Part shown: one piece after another, positions 55,727 through 63,748 of the stretch | How the letters are laid out: the number at the start of each line of letters is the position of its first letter | Numbering within the stretch: the first letter of the stretch is position 1 | From: Vibrio comitans | GTDB taxonomy: Bacteria > Pseudomonadota > Gammaproteobacteria > Enterobacterales > Vibrionaceae | Reading direction: 5' to 3' | Assembly (NCBI GenBank): GCA_024346835.1 | Contig: AP024866.1 | Location: forward strand, 1,922,001-1,986,000 | Length of the DNA stretch: 64,000 nt | Notes under the pieces: model-generated | What the model was told of the DNA's origin: nothing | The model's database searches: none | What the model saw: only the letters and a program-made list of their open reading frames with translations | Program-made: the position numbers and the translations under genes

Positions 55727-55745
55727 GAGAATAATTATCATTACC
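55727..55745. promoter_or_regulatory. Fur-like box upstream of the six-cysteine small protein
   Basis: GAGAATAATTATCATTACC matches about 15 of 19 Fur consensus positions, 16 bp before the small gene's start, a strong candidate for iron repression. Confidence 0.75.
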
Positions 55746-55761
55746 ATGATTAGGGCGTATT

Positions 55762-55989
55762 ATGGACTGGAATCCAAACACAGTGCAAATAGAGATAAGT
55801 GCTGAACATATTGAAAGGCTAATCTTAGATGGCCATTTGTGCGCTTCTCAGGTCAAATGCTTGAACAGCGAATCGAAACAGAAAATTTGGCAAATGTGCC
55901 TTAACATCTGTGGCAAAAAGATGTGCAGACTTAATTGTCTAAAGGCGGAACACGCTAGCATCACCACTCAGCAAACAACTGAATACTAG
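55762..55989 (+). CDS. Small six-cysteine protein behind a Fur-like box
   Basis: A 75-residue cytosolic protein (no signal or membrane segment). Seen: two helices (IEISAEHIERLILDGHLCAS and SKQKIWQMCLNICGKKMC) with cysteines at 27, 33, 46, 50, 55 and 59, the last four in C-x3-C-x4-C-x3-C spacing. The spacing could hold an iron-sulfur cluster or zinc. The strong Fur-like box suggests expression under iron limitation. I do not recognise the family. The start follows the box closely, and the coding frame is intact. Confidence 0.65.
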   Translation: MDWNPNTVQIEISAEHIERLILDGHLCASQVKCLNSESKQKIWQMCLNICGKKMCRLNCLKAEHASITTQQTTEY

Positions 55990-56069
55990 CAACGGGTTAC
56001 TATGCACTGCTTGCCGTCTATCACATTGCGAGGTTAGGGATAAGCATGACCTATACCGTCTAAGCAAGA

Positions 56070-56834
56070 CTAGGATAAACCCTTAGTTCTATCACCAAAT
56101 ACATGATCAAAATAATCAAGCTCGGCGACACGGGCATTGGCCTTTCGGTGCCATTTGCTGCTGTTTGCGACTAGCCATTTCTGTTGGGAGTTTGCCAAAA
56201 TCGCTTGGCTAACCTGAGCCTCTCGAAGCTCATGCTCCATCGCAATCTCCATTTCATTCTTCGAGTAAGCTTCGGACAAGTGAGAAGACACCGCTCTCAC
56301 TTGGGATACCGATGCACAACTCACTATGCCGATATCAGCTACGAACTGCTCAAAGAATCGGCTTACTTCTTCACCGACTATATCTCCATCGGTGCTTCGG
56401 AGCCTTCCCCCTGGCATCCAAGTTTCAATATGATCGTACTGAGATAGGATATGAGCGGCTTGAAAGTTATTGGTGACTACACGCAACTGAGTATGATTAA
56501 ACAGTTGCTCTGCAATGGCCGCAATGGTTGTGCCTATTCCAAGAAATACAGTGCAGCCATCAGGGATTCTCTGCACCACTTCTCGAGCAATAGCGCGCTT
56601 TTCATCTTGATTGGTACCCACCCTAGAAATGTAGCTGCGGTTTGCAAGTGTCGCCGGTAATCCCACGCCACCGTGATGGCGCTGTGCATATCCCAAGGTA
56701 CAGAGTTCATTGATATCTCGGCGAATGGTTTGGGTAGTGACAGAAAAATGCTCTGAAAGCCCCTCTACACTGCAATATTCTTGAGAGGAGATCATCTCGA
56801 GCATTTGTTGTTGGCGTAAACTCAGGTTCTGCAT
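56070..56834 (-). CDS. DeoR-family repressor (GlpR-like)
   Basis: A 254-residue DeoR-type regulator. Seen: a winged helix (QQQMLEMISSQEYCSVEGLS, then TTQTIRRDINELCTLGYAQR, residues 8-55) and a sugar-phosphate-binding Rossmann domain with FLGIGTTIAAIAEQL near 97 and IGIVSCASVS near 168. DeoR proteins such as GlpR respond to phosphorylated sugars or glycerol phosphate, which fits the adjacent ugpQ and ugpBAEC genes. It starts one nucleotide after the ugpQ stop, so the two are coupled. Confidence 0.82.
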   Translation of the reverse strand: MQNLSLRQQQMLEMISSQEYCSVEGLSEHFSVTTQTIRRDINELCTLGYAQRHHGGVGLPATLANRSYISRVGTNQDEKRAIAREVVQRIPDGCTVFLGIGTTIAAIAEQLFNHTQLRVVTNNFQAAHILSQYDHIETWMPGGRLRSTDGDIVGEEVSRFFEQFVADIGIVSCASVSQVRAVSSHLSEAYSKNEMEIAMEHELREAQVSQAILANSQQKWLVANSSKWHRKANARVAELDYFDHVFGDRTKGLS

Positions 56835-56835
56835 A

Positions 56836-57570
56836 TTAGTCCGCGGTTAAGGCATAGGCTTTGGGGTCGTCCGTTATCATCATATCTACGCCCCACTGCC
56901 AATGCTTCTCGACAAGTTCAGGAAAGTTTGGGGTGTAGCAGTACAATTGATAGCCCGCCTCTTTTATCAATTGCGCCTTTTGCTCGGTCAAAAAACGGTA
57001 ATCACAATGAACGCTATAAGCCTCGATTTTATGCAGCAATGAATAAGCATCATCTGGGATTTTTTGCCAAAGTTGGCCTCTTCTCACCAAGGGCAATATG
57101 CGCATCATCTGATGGAGCGCTTCATTGTCAAAGCTCGAGAATAAAATCTGTGAAAGCGGAATTTCTGACTCATCAATCACCAGCTTCACTTTGTCGCACA
57201 GAGCATGCACATTATCTCCGGGGTACACCTTAAGCTCGATATTAAGATCATGCCCCGCTTCTTTAACATACATAAGCGTCTCTGCGAGTGTAGGTATGCG
57301 CTCACCAACATACATGTCGCCAAACCATCCTCCTGCATCTAGCATCTTCAGTTGAGACAGGCTCATCTCACTCACCTTGCCACGCCCATTAGTACAGCGG
57401 TTTACCGTCTGATCATGGATAACCATTGGCACTCCGTCAGCGGATAATTGCACGTCAATCTCAATCCACTGGCTTCCCTGCTCCTTAACAAGCTTAAAAG
57501 CAGCCATTGTGTTCTCGGGAGCTAGGCTAGAGACGCCACGGTGAGCGGTCGTTTTGTGTTCCTTTTTCAT
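56836..57570 (-). CDS. ugpQ: Cytosolic glycerophosphodiester phosphodiesterase UgpQ
   Basis: A 244-residue TIM-barrel phosphodiesterase that splits glycerophosphodiesters into sn-glycerol-3-phosphate and alcohol. Seen: catalytic HRG (AHRGVSSLAPENT, residues 9-21), EIDVQLSADG with the metal Glu/Asp near residue 37, VIHDQTVNRCT near 50 and the second histidine region NIELKVYPG near 111. No signal peptide, as in E. coli UgpQ. Divergent from ugpB, consistent with import and hydrolysis in one pathway. First gene of the ugpQ-deoR unit. Confidence 0.88.
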   Translation of the reverse strand: MKKEHKTTAHRGVSSLAPENTMAAFKLVKEQGSQWIEIDVQLSADGVPMVIHDQTVNRCTNGRGKVSEMSLSQLKMLDAGGWFGDMYVGERIPTLAETLMYVKEAGHDLNIELKVYPGDNVHALCDKVKLVIDESEIPLSQILFSSFDNEALHQMMRILPLVRRGQLWQKIPDDAYSLLHKIEAYSVHCDYRFLTEQKAQLIKEAGYQLYCYTPNFPELVEKHWQWGVDMMITDDPKAYALTAD

Positions 57571-57574
57571 CTGA

Positions 57575-57760
57575 GTTCACTCTGTGTTCATATTAGTTCA
57601 CTTGCAGAGTGTCAGCGATTTATGACTGAAATATGTCACATTTTTTAAATTATTCAGTTTCAAATAAGTTCATTTTTCTGTCACGGAAGCGTCATTTATC
57701 TCGTTTAACTTTCACTTGAACACAGAAAAGCGAATATGAACAAAATCGAACATTCGCTTT
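57575..57760. promoter_or_regulatory. Repeated GTTCA/TGAAC operator-like sites between ugpQ and ugpB
   Basis: Three GTTCA copies at 57575, 57586 and 57596 are spaced 11 and 10 bp, next to ugpQ. The opposite motif TGAAC (or CGAAC) recurs at 57717, 57737 and 57747 next to ugpB. A 9-bp inverted pair AAAGCGAAT/ATTCGCTTT (57727-57760) encloses the latter. Helically phased direct repeats are common in DeoR-family operators, so this is the likely binding region of the adjacent repressor. Confidence 0.5.
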
Positions 57761-57788
57761 CTTTCAGCCAACGAAAAAGGGAAACGTT

Positions 57789-59096
57789 ATGTCTATCAAG
57801 CACCTAACAGGCGCTTTACTCGCAACTGCACTAGTCAGTGCTCACGCTCAAGCTAAAACAGAAGTTGAATGGTGGCACGCTATGGGTGGCGCTCTAGGTC
57901 AAAAGGTAAACGAGATTGCCGCTGACTTTAACGCTAGCCAATCTGAATATGAAGTTAAGCCCGTTTTCAAAGGTAGCTACGCTGAAACTATGACAGGCGC
58001 TATTGCAGCTTTTCGTGCCAAAGAACAACCGGCTATCGTGCAGGTGTTTGAGGTAGGTACTGCCACTATGATGGGTGCACAACAAGCCATCTATCCTGTT
58101 TACCAATTGATGGAAGACACAAAAGAACCTTTTGATGCAGATGACTACTTACCATCTGTGACAGGTTACTACACCTCGAACGATGGCAAAATGCTATCCA
58201 TGCCATTTAACAGCTCTACTCCTGTGATGTATTACAACCAAGATATGTTTGAGAAAGCTGGCATCAAGGAAGCACCAAAAACATGGAAAGAGATGGAAGC
58301 CGTGTCTCGCAAGTTGATCGCTTCAGGTGAGCAATGTGGCTTCACAACTACATGGCAGTCTTGGGTACAGGTAGAAAACTTTGGAGCTCGTAACAACATC
58401 CCTGTTGCGACAAACAACAATGGCTTCGATGGCTTTGATACTAACTATCGCTTTAACTCAGAACCCTTTGTTAAGCACATTGAACAGCTAGGAAAATGGT
58501 CTGAAGAAGGCATCTTCAAATATGGCGGTCGTCAGTCAGACGGTATGCCACTGTTCTACACTGGCGAATGTGCTATGACTATGGGCTCTTCAGCAGGTCT
58601 TGCTGGAATCCAAGAAAACATGCAAGACACTAAAATTGGTGTAGCTGAACTTCCATACGATGACACTTTGGTTTCAGATCCACAGAACACCATTATCGGT
58701 GGCGCATCTCTTTGGGTTATGCGCGGTCACTCAGATGCAGAATACAAAGGCGTAGCTAAGTTCTTCAGCTACCTGTCTAGCCCAGAAGTTCAGGCTGAAT
58801 GGCACCAGTTTACTGGCTACCTACCAATCACAAAAGAAGCGTACGAGCTAACAAAAGAGCAAGGGTTCTATGCGAAAAACCCAGGCACAGACACGGCTGT
58901 ACTACAAATGACTTCTAGCGAACCAACGGTAAACTCGAAAGGTATTCGCTTTGGTAACTTCCTACAAACGCGCGACATCATCAACGAAGAGTTGGAAGCA
59001 GTTTGGGCTGGCAGAAAATCAGCAAAAACCGCTTTGAACACCGCTGTTGAACGCGGCGATCAGCAACTGCGTCGTTTCGAACGCACACAAAAGTAA
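57789..59096 (+). CDS. ugpB: sn-Glycerol-3-phosphate-binding protein UgpB
   Basis: A 435-residue periplasmic solute-binding protein that captures glycerol-3-phosphate and glycerophosphodiesters. Seen: a signal peptide ending AHAQA|KT near residue 22, VEWWHAMGGALG, QVFEVGTATMMGAQQAIYPV, MPFNSSTPVMYYNQDMFEKAG and WHQFTGYLPITKEAYELT, all in the order of E. coli UgpB (438 residues). Inner-membrane transport follows through UgpAEC. A hairpin after this gene probably raises its level over the permease genes. Confidence 0.92.
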   Translation: MSIKHLTGALLATALVSAHAQAKTEVEWWHAMGGALGQKVNEIAADFNASQSEYEVKPVFKGSYAETMTGAIAAFRAKEQPAIVQVFEVGTATMMGAQQAIYPVYQLMEDTKEPFDADDYLPSVTGYYTSNDGKMLSMPFNSSTPVMYYNQDMFEKAGIKEAPKTWKEMEAVSRKLIASGEQCGFTTTWQSWVQVENFGARNNIPVATNNNGFDGFDTNYRFNSEPFVKHIEQLGKWSEEGIFKYGGRQSDGMPLFYTGECAMTMGSSAGLAGIQENMQDTKIGVAELPYDDTLVSDPQNTIIGGASLWVMRGHSDAEYKGVAKFFSYLSSPEVQAEWHQFTGYLPITKEAYELTKEQGFYAKNPGTDTAVLQMTSSEPTVNSKGIRFGNFLQTRDIINEELEAVWAGRKSAKTALNTAVERGDQQLRRFERTQK

Positions 59097-59105
59097 CTTA
59101 GTACT

Positions 59106-59134
59106 GCGCCATCCAATCGTGGGTGGCGCCTTTT
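59106..59134 (+). terminator. Partial terminator between ugpB and ugpA
   Basis: Nine-base-pair stem GCGCCATCC/GGGTGGCGC (one wobble) with a 6-nt loop and CTTTT tail, 10 nt after ugpB. Such intercistronic hairpins favour expression of the binding protein over downstream transporter genes. Confidence 0.65.
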
Positions 59135-59146
59135 GGATTTACCACT

Positions 59147-60028
59147 ATGTCATCTCAAGTTGTGTTTAAACACAAATGGCTCCCCGTAGCCTTGATAGCT
59201 CCTCAGCTGATTATCACCTTAGTCTTTTTTATCTGGCCTGCAGGACAGGCGGTTTTCCAATCCACTCAACTCGAGGATGCCTTTGGCATCAGTCGCGAAT
59301 TTGTGGGGTTGGAAAACTTCATCAGACTATTCAATGATCCACTGTACTGGGACTCTTTTTCTACCACCATGATGTTTAGCGTGTGCGTAGCTGTATTGGC
59401 GTTGGCTTCGGCACTGGTGCTAGCGGCATTTGCAGAGCAAATTCTACGTGGTGCGACCTTCTACAGAACGTTTCTGATCTGGCCGTACGCCGTTGCGCCC
59501 GTTGTAGCCGGCTCCCTATGGCTGTTTCTCTTTGACCCAACAATTGGCGTCATCACTGACGTGCTAAAAACTTTTGGCGTGAGCTGGAATCCAACGTTAA
59601 ATGGCGATCACGCGATGTGGATGGTAGTGATTACGTCCACGTGGAAGCAGATCAGCTACAACTTCTTATTTTTCTTAGCTGCGTTGCAGTCTGTACCTAA
59701 GTCTTTGCACGAAGCTGCCGCCATTGATGGAAGTGGGCCAATCAAGCGCTTCGTTAGCATCAGCTTTCCGCTTATCTCACCTACCAGCTTCTTCTTGCTA
59801 GTGGTGAACTTTGTATACGCCTTCTTCGACACCTTTGCTGTCATTCATGCCATGACCCAAGGGGGGCCAAGTAACAGCACCTCAACGCTGGTTTATAAGG
59901 TATATAACGATGGTTTTATCGGCCTAGATCTAGGCTCATCTGCTGCACAGTCCGTGATATTGATGGCACTCGTTGCCCTGCTCACTGTGATTCAATTTAA
60001 ATATGTAGAAAAGAAGGTGGCTTACTAA
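59147..60028 (+). CDS. ugpA: sn-Glycerol-3-phosphate ABC permease UgpA
   Basis: A 293-residue inner-membrane permease with six predicted helices. Seen: the MalF/UgpA-type EAA loop near residue 190 ([16 protein letters not shown]), which contacts the ATPase. ATG at 59147 is chosen over a GTG eight codons earlier. Its stop codon overlaps the ugpE start by one base. Order and length match E. coli UgpA (295). Confidence 0.92.
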   Translation: MSSQVVFKHKWLPVALIAPQLIITLVFFIWPAGQAVFQSTQLEDAFGISREFVGLENFIRLFNDPLYWDSFSTTMMFSVCVAVLALASALVLAAFAEQILRGATFYRTFLIWPYAVAPVVAGSLWLFLFDPTIGVITDVLKTFGVSWNPTLNGDHAMWMVVITSTWKQISYNFLFFLAALQSVPKSLHEAAAIDGSGPIKRFVSISFPLISPTSFFLLVVNFVYAFFDTFAVIHAMTQGGPSNSTSTLVYKVYNDGFIGLDLGSSAAQSVILMALVALLTVIQFKYVEKKVAY

Positions 60029-60876
60029 TGGTAGAAAGACGACCGCTATTCAAACTCTTATGTCACCTAGTCTTGATTGTTGGCATCGTTTCCATCGCCC
60101 TGCCGGTATGGATTGCTCTGGTGGCGACTACTCATAACAATACAGAGTTTGCCACTGGAACCCCACTGTGGTTTGGCGACCTTGGTTTCAGTGTTTTCAG
60201 AGACCTACTTTCAGGCAAAGAGGCATACAACAACAGCACCCTACCTATCCCACAAATGCTGCTGAACTCTTTTGTGATGGCAATGTGCATTACCATTGGC
60301 AAGCTGACTATCTCAATTTTATCAGCCTACGCTGTGGTGTTCTTTCGCTTCCCAGGAAGAATGCTCGCATTTTGGCTGATTTTCTTCACCCTAATGTTGC
60401 CAGTAGAAGTGAGAATCATGCCTACCTTTGAGGTAGTGACCAATCTCAACATGCTGAATTCATACTACGGACTGACTATTCCACTGATTGCCAGTGCAAC
60501 CGCCACGTTTTTGTTTAGGCAGTTTTTTCTGACTGTACCTAAAGAATTAGTAGAAGCTGCCCGCATTGACGGCGCAGGCCCTATCAAGTTCTTTTTTGAC
60601 ATATTACTGCCCCTATCGCGAACCAATATTGCGGCTCTGTTTGTGATTACCTTCATCTATGGTTGGAACCAATATTTGTGGCCATTGCTCATCACCACAG
60701 ACGCCAGTTACTACACCATTGTCATGGGTATCAAGCAGATGCTCGGCGTCGTTGATGGCGTGATTGAATGGAACAAAATCATGGCCACCACCATTATCGC
60801 CATGCTACCCCCTGTTATCGTTGTTATTGCGATGCAAAAAGCCTTTGTTAAAGGCCTAGTGGACTCGGAGAAATAA
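60028..60876 (+). CDS. ugpE: sn-Glycerol-3-phosphate ABC permease UgpE
   Basis: A 282-residue partner permease with six predicted helices and the EAA loop near residue 174 (LVEAARIDGAGPIKFF). It overlaps ugpA by one base at its start and is followed 3 nt later by ugpC. Length fits E. coli UgpE (281). Confidence 0.92.
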   Translation: MVERRPLFKLLCHLVLIVGIVSIALPVWIALVATTHNNTEFATGTPLWFGDLGFSVFRDLLSGKEAYNNSTLPIPQMLLNSFVMAMCITIGKLTISILSAYAVVFFRFPGRMLAFWLIFFTLMLPVEVRIMPTFEVVTNLNMLNSYYGLTIPLIASATATFLFRQFFLTVPKELVEAARIDGAGPIKFFFDILLPLSRTNIAALFVITFIYGWNQYLWPLLITTDASYYTIVMGIKQMLGVVDGVIEWNKIMATTIIAMLPPVIVVIAMQKAFVKGLVDSEK

Positions 60877-60879
60877 ATT

Positions 60880-61986
60880 ATGTCTACCCTAACTCTTTCA
60901 AATATCGCAAAGCGTTACCCAAACGGATATCAAGCAATCCATAGCCTTAACCTTTCTATTGATGATGGTGAAATGGTTGTGCTCGTAGGTCCAAGTGGCT
61001 GTGGTAAATCTACCCTGCTACGCATGCTGGCCGGCCTTGAGGAAATCTCAAGTGGCGAACTCAGTATCGATGACAAGGTGGTCAATGACCGAGAGCCCGG
61101 CGAGCGCGATATCGCGATGGTTTTTCAAAACTACGCACTGTATCCACATATGTCGGTCTACGACAACATGGCCTATGGACTGCGAAATCGAAAAACACCC
61201 AAGAAAGAAATCCATCAATTAGTCACCCAAGCGGCAGAAATGCTTGAGCTCGCCCATTTACTGGACCGCAAGCCTAAACAGCTATCTGGTGGACAACGAC
61301 AGCGTGTTGCAATGGGGCGTGCAATTGTTCGCAAGCCTAAGGTCTTCTTGTTTGATGAACCTCTATCCAACTTGGATGCTAAATTGCGTGTTCAAATGCG
61401 CCTTGAGATCAAACGCTTGCAGAAAAGCCTTAATACGACCTCCGTTTACGTTACCCATGACCAAGTAGAAGCCATGACTCTGGCTGATAAACTGGTGGTA
61501 CTGAACAAGGGTGATATAGAGCAGGTCGGCTCCCCATTAGAGATCTATGATGCCCCTGCCTCGCTATTTGTGGCGACCTTTATGGGCTCACCGGCTATGA
61601 ATATCCTAGATGGACAAATCAGCGAGCTAGGCATGCACGTTGCTGACTCACTGACAACTATAGCGACCCAGAATCTCGCCTTAGGACAAGTGAAAGTAGG
61701 GCTTCGCCCCGAACATCTATTCGTTGAGAAAACTAACCCGAAGTTTTCGGTCAAGGTTGAACTGATAGAGGCATTGGGTGCTGATCTTCTGCTTTACTGC
61801 AACACCATAGACAGCAGTGAACAAAAGCTCGTCGTTCGAGTGGATGGACACGAAGACATTAAATCTGGTGATGTACTAGGCCTAACCTTTAGCCACCAGC
61901 ATTTACATTTATTTGATTCTGAGAGTGAGAAGCGCATAGAGTTTTCCTCTCAACAAGAGCGTGTAAAAGAGGTGGTGAATGCTTAA
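60880..61986 (+). CDS. ugpC: Glycerol-3-phosphate ABC transporter ATPase UgpC
   Basis: A 368-residue ATPase that energises UgpAE. Seen: Walker A GPSGCGKST (residues 38-46), Q-loop VFQNYALYPHMSVYDNM, signature LSGGQRQRVAMGRAIVR near 135, Walker B VFLFDEPLSNLDAK near 156, switch His in VTHDQVEAM, and a C-terminal OB-type regulatory domain (about 240-360) as in MalK/UgpC. It overlaps the phosphatase gene by 8 bp. Confidence 0.92.
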   Translation: MSTLTLSNIAKRYPNGYQAIHSLNLSIDDGEMVVLVGPSGCGKSTLLRMLAGLEEISSGELSIDDKVVNDREPGERDIAMVFQNYALYPHMSVYDNMAYGLRNRKTPKKEIHQLVTQAAEMLELAHLLDRKPKQLSGGQRQRVAMGRAIVRKPKVFLFDEPLSNLDAKLRVQMRLEIKRLQKSLNTTSVYVTHDQVEAMTLADKLVVLNKGDIEQVGSPLEIYDAPASLFVATFMGSPAMNILDGQISELGMHVADSLTTIATQNLALGQVKVGLRPEHLFVEKTNPKFSVKVELIEALGADLLLYCNTIDSSEQKLVVRVDGHEDIKSGDVLGLTFSHQHLHLFDSESEKRIEFSSQQERVKEVVNA

Positions 61987-62818
61987 GTCACTGCACTCGA
62001 TTGAGCAACAACAATTAGCAAACATCGAATGGTTACTGACTGACGTAGATGATACGTTGACTTGGGAGGGACAACTTCCTGATGTCACTCTCAAAGCTCT
62101 CTACGATTTGAAAGATGTCGGCATTAAGGTAGTCGCCGTTACTGGTGCGTGTGCCGGTTGGTGCGACCAAATTGCCAAAGTATGGCCCGTTCACGGTGCT
62201 ATTGGAGAAAATGGCGCATTTTGGATGAGCCAAACCGAATCTGGCTTCGAAACTGAATCAAAGATCCCTCTCATTCAAATGCAGGTTCAACAAGCTGAGC
62301 TGAAATTAGCTCTCGCCGACATCTTGGAAGATTATGAGGGAGTCGATTTTGCAGCGGACCAGCCATTTCGTTTCTGCGATGTAGCCATTAACCTCAGCCA
62401 AGACCGAGAACCCGTTAGTGAACAAGTCGCTAAGGAGTTACTGATGAAAGCGAGGAGTTTGGTGATTAATGGCAATAACGTTAACGCCTCTCTTAGTTCA
62501 ATTCATCTGAATGTGTGGATTGGCGAACACAGTAAACGCGTGACTAGCGAAGCGTACCTAAAGGCTCATTATTCTTGTAATGACATCGACCTAAACAAAG
62601 TCGTTTATATCGGTGACTCTCAAAACGATGAGGCGATGTTCGCTTGGCTCCCCACTACATTTGGGGTGCGCAATATTCAAAAAGTGTTGCCAGACCTAAT
62701 GCACAGGCCTAGCGTAATCTTAAGCAAAGACGGCGGATTTGGTTTCTCTGAGCTAGCGCGCAATATAATCGAAGCGAAACAGAACGGTCTTACAGGACAA
62801 TTGTACCGTACCGCTTAA
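61979..62818 (+). CDS. HAD-family sugar/polyol phosphatase
   Basis: A 279-residue HAD phosphatase of the Cof/SPP-like (IIB cap) group. Seen: motif I TDVDDTLTWEG (about 19-29, nucleophile Asp), VVAVTGACAGWC near 51 (motif II Thr), a cap domain (about 90-185), and motif III/IV VYIGDSQNDEAMFAWLP near 210. It overlaps ugpC by 8 bp and is the last gene of the ugp operon. It may remove phosphate from glycerol phosphate or another product; the substrate is inferred only from position. E. coli ugp lacks such a gene. Confidence 0.82.
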   Translation: MLKSLHSIEQQQLANIEWLLTDVDDTLTWEGQLPDVTLKALYDLKDVGIKVVAVTGACAGWCDQIAKVWPVHGAIGENGAFWMSQTESGFETESKIPLIQMQVQQAELKLALADILEDYEGVDFAADQPFRFCDVAINLSQDREPVSEQVAKELLMKARSLVINGNNVNASLSSIHLNVWIGEHSKRVTSEAYLKAHYSCNDIDLNKVVYIGDSQNDEAMFAWLPTTFGVRNIQKVLPDLMHRPSVILSKDGGFGFSELARNIIEAKQNGLTGQLYRTA

Positions 62819-62826
62819 CGGCAGTT

Positions 62827-62952
62827 TTAGCCGAACAGCAACGCGGCTAAGAACACCACAATAAAGAAGATGAAGGGCGACAAGAAGCCAATTAGAAAGT
62901 TTCGCGTTGGAGACCAAAGCAGCAGTAGCAATACGACAATCAGTAAGCTCAA
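62827..62952 (-). CDS. Candidate 41-residue two-helix membrane protein with TTG start
   Basis: Hand-read frame of 41 codons starting TTG with GGGAAAG 8 nt upstream. The product has two hydrophobic segments (LLIVVLLLLLW and FIFFIVVFLAALLFG) separated by SPTRNFLIGFLSP. It ends 8 nt from the convergent phosphatase gene. A different frame on the same strand also stays open here, so coding is uncertain. No family recognised. Confidence 0.35.
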   Translation of the reverse strand: MSLLIVVLLLLLWSPTRNFLIGFLSPFIFFIVVFLAALLFG

Positions 62953-63057
62953 GGAAGTTCTTTCCCAATTTATGAGTGACCGCAGAGGATGCCGTAGGAT
63001 ACGTCTCTAGACCAATGACTTGCACTGACATCTGATATGCCTTGATGTAATAAACAC

Positions 63058-63097
63058 GAGAGCCTAGAACATAAGATTTTCTAGGCTCTCTCTTTTT
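63058..63097. terminator. Shared terminator hairpin
   Basis: Perfect 12-bp stem GAGAGCCTAGAA/TTCTAGGCTCTC, followed by TCTTTTT on the plus strand, next to the end of the small exported-protein gene. Confidence 0.75.
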
Positions 63098-63107
63098 GGC
63101 TACTTTA

Positions 63108-63275
63108 CTACTTTTCGTTCTTATAAAGCTTCCCGCTTTGTTTGCGACACTCAGTAATCATGATGTTGCCAATGTACTCGCCATTGACATAACAAGGCAG
63201 CCATGGAGTCGTACCAGCAAACGAGTTTGAAACAAAAGAGAGGCTCAACACAGCAGATAAAATAACAGTTTTCAT
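63108..63275 (-). CDS. Small exported two-cysteine protein
   Basis: A 55-residue product with a signal peptide (MKTVILSAVLSLSFVSNSFA|GT) and a 35-residue mature part carrying a Cys pair, in PCYVNGEYIGNIMITECRKQSG, likely a disulfide. ATG at 63275 lies 6 nt after GAGGAA. The frame could start further upstream, but that part has no family sense. I do not recognise it; it probably acts in the periplasm or outside. Confidence 0.65.
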   Translation of the reverse strand: MKTVILSAVLSLSFVSNSFAGTTPWLPCYVNGEYIGNIMITECRKQSGKLYKNEK

Positions 63276-63361
63276 GATCATTTCCTCACAACGACAATGA
63301 CCATTTCTACGCAGTGCCAATAGTTAAGTTCAGGTTAGCCCATCAATGAAGTGCTACTCAA

Positions 63362-63748
63362 TCAGAAATACACCTTAATCCCTGCTCTTGCTTCCAACTC
63401 AACATCCAACTCATCAAGATAAATAGCCGGAGTAAGGTCAACATAAAACCCTACAGGCTTAACCCGAAACTCAGCACCTATGCCAGGAGTCAGCGCGACA
63501 TAGTGCTGGTTTCTATCCACATACTGCCCACCAATAAATAGATACATGGGTGTTCCCGACACCGCAAAGGTTTTGTTCGCTCCAATACCAAACTGGTCAT
63601 CCAAGCTCACATTCATTCGAAAGCCATTGTGCGCCACATCCAGTCCCCAAAACGGCTTACCTACCGATACACCAATCCCCGTCTCAGCCTTAGCAACGAA
63701 CGATGCACTCATACCTGCGATCAACAAAAGACTCATTAACTTTTTCAT
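63362..63748 (-). CDS. Small exported beta-barrel-like protein
   Basis: A 128-residue protein with a signal peptide (SASFVAKA|ET near residue 21) and alternating polar/hydrophobic strands (VSVGKPFWGLDVAHNGFRMN, PMYLFIGGQYVD, HYVALTPGIGAEFRV) ending in Phe, as in small outer-membrane beta-barrels. It is short for a complete eight-stranded barrel. Family not recognised. The 250 bp after it, to the window end, hold nothing I can call. Confidence 0.6.
   Translation of the reverse strand: MKKLMSLLLIAGMSASFVAKAETGIGVSVGKPFWGLDVAHNGFRMNVSLDDQFGIGANKTFAVSGTPMYLFIGGQYVDRNQHYVALTPGIGAEFRVKPVGFYVDLTPAIYLDELDVELEARAGIKVYF

Noticed and set aside
62753..63031. Minus-strand 92-codon frame at the end of the phosphatase gene
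   Set aside because: It overlaps the phosphatase coding end by 66 bp and lacks a convincing start; the shorter two-helix frame in the same place looks more protein-like.
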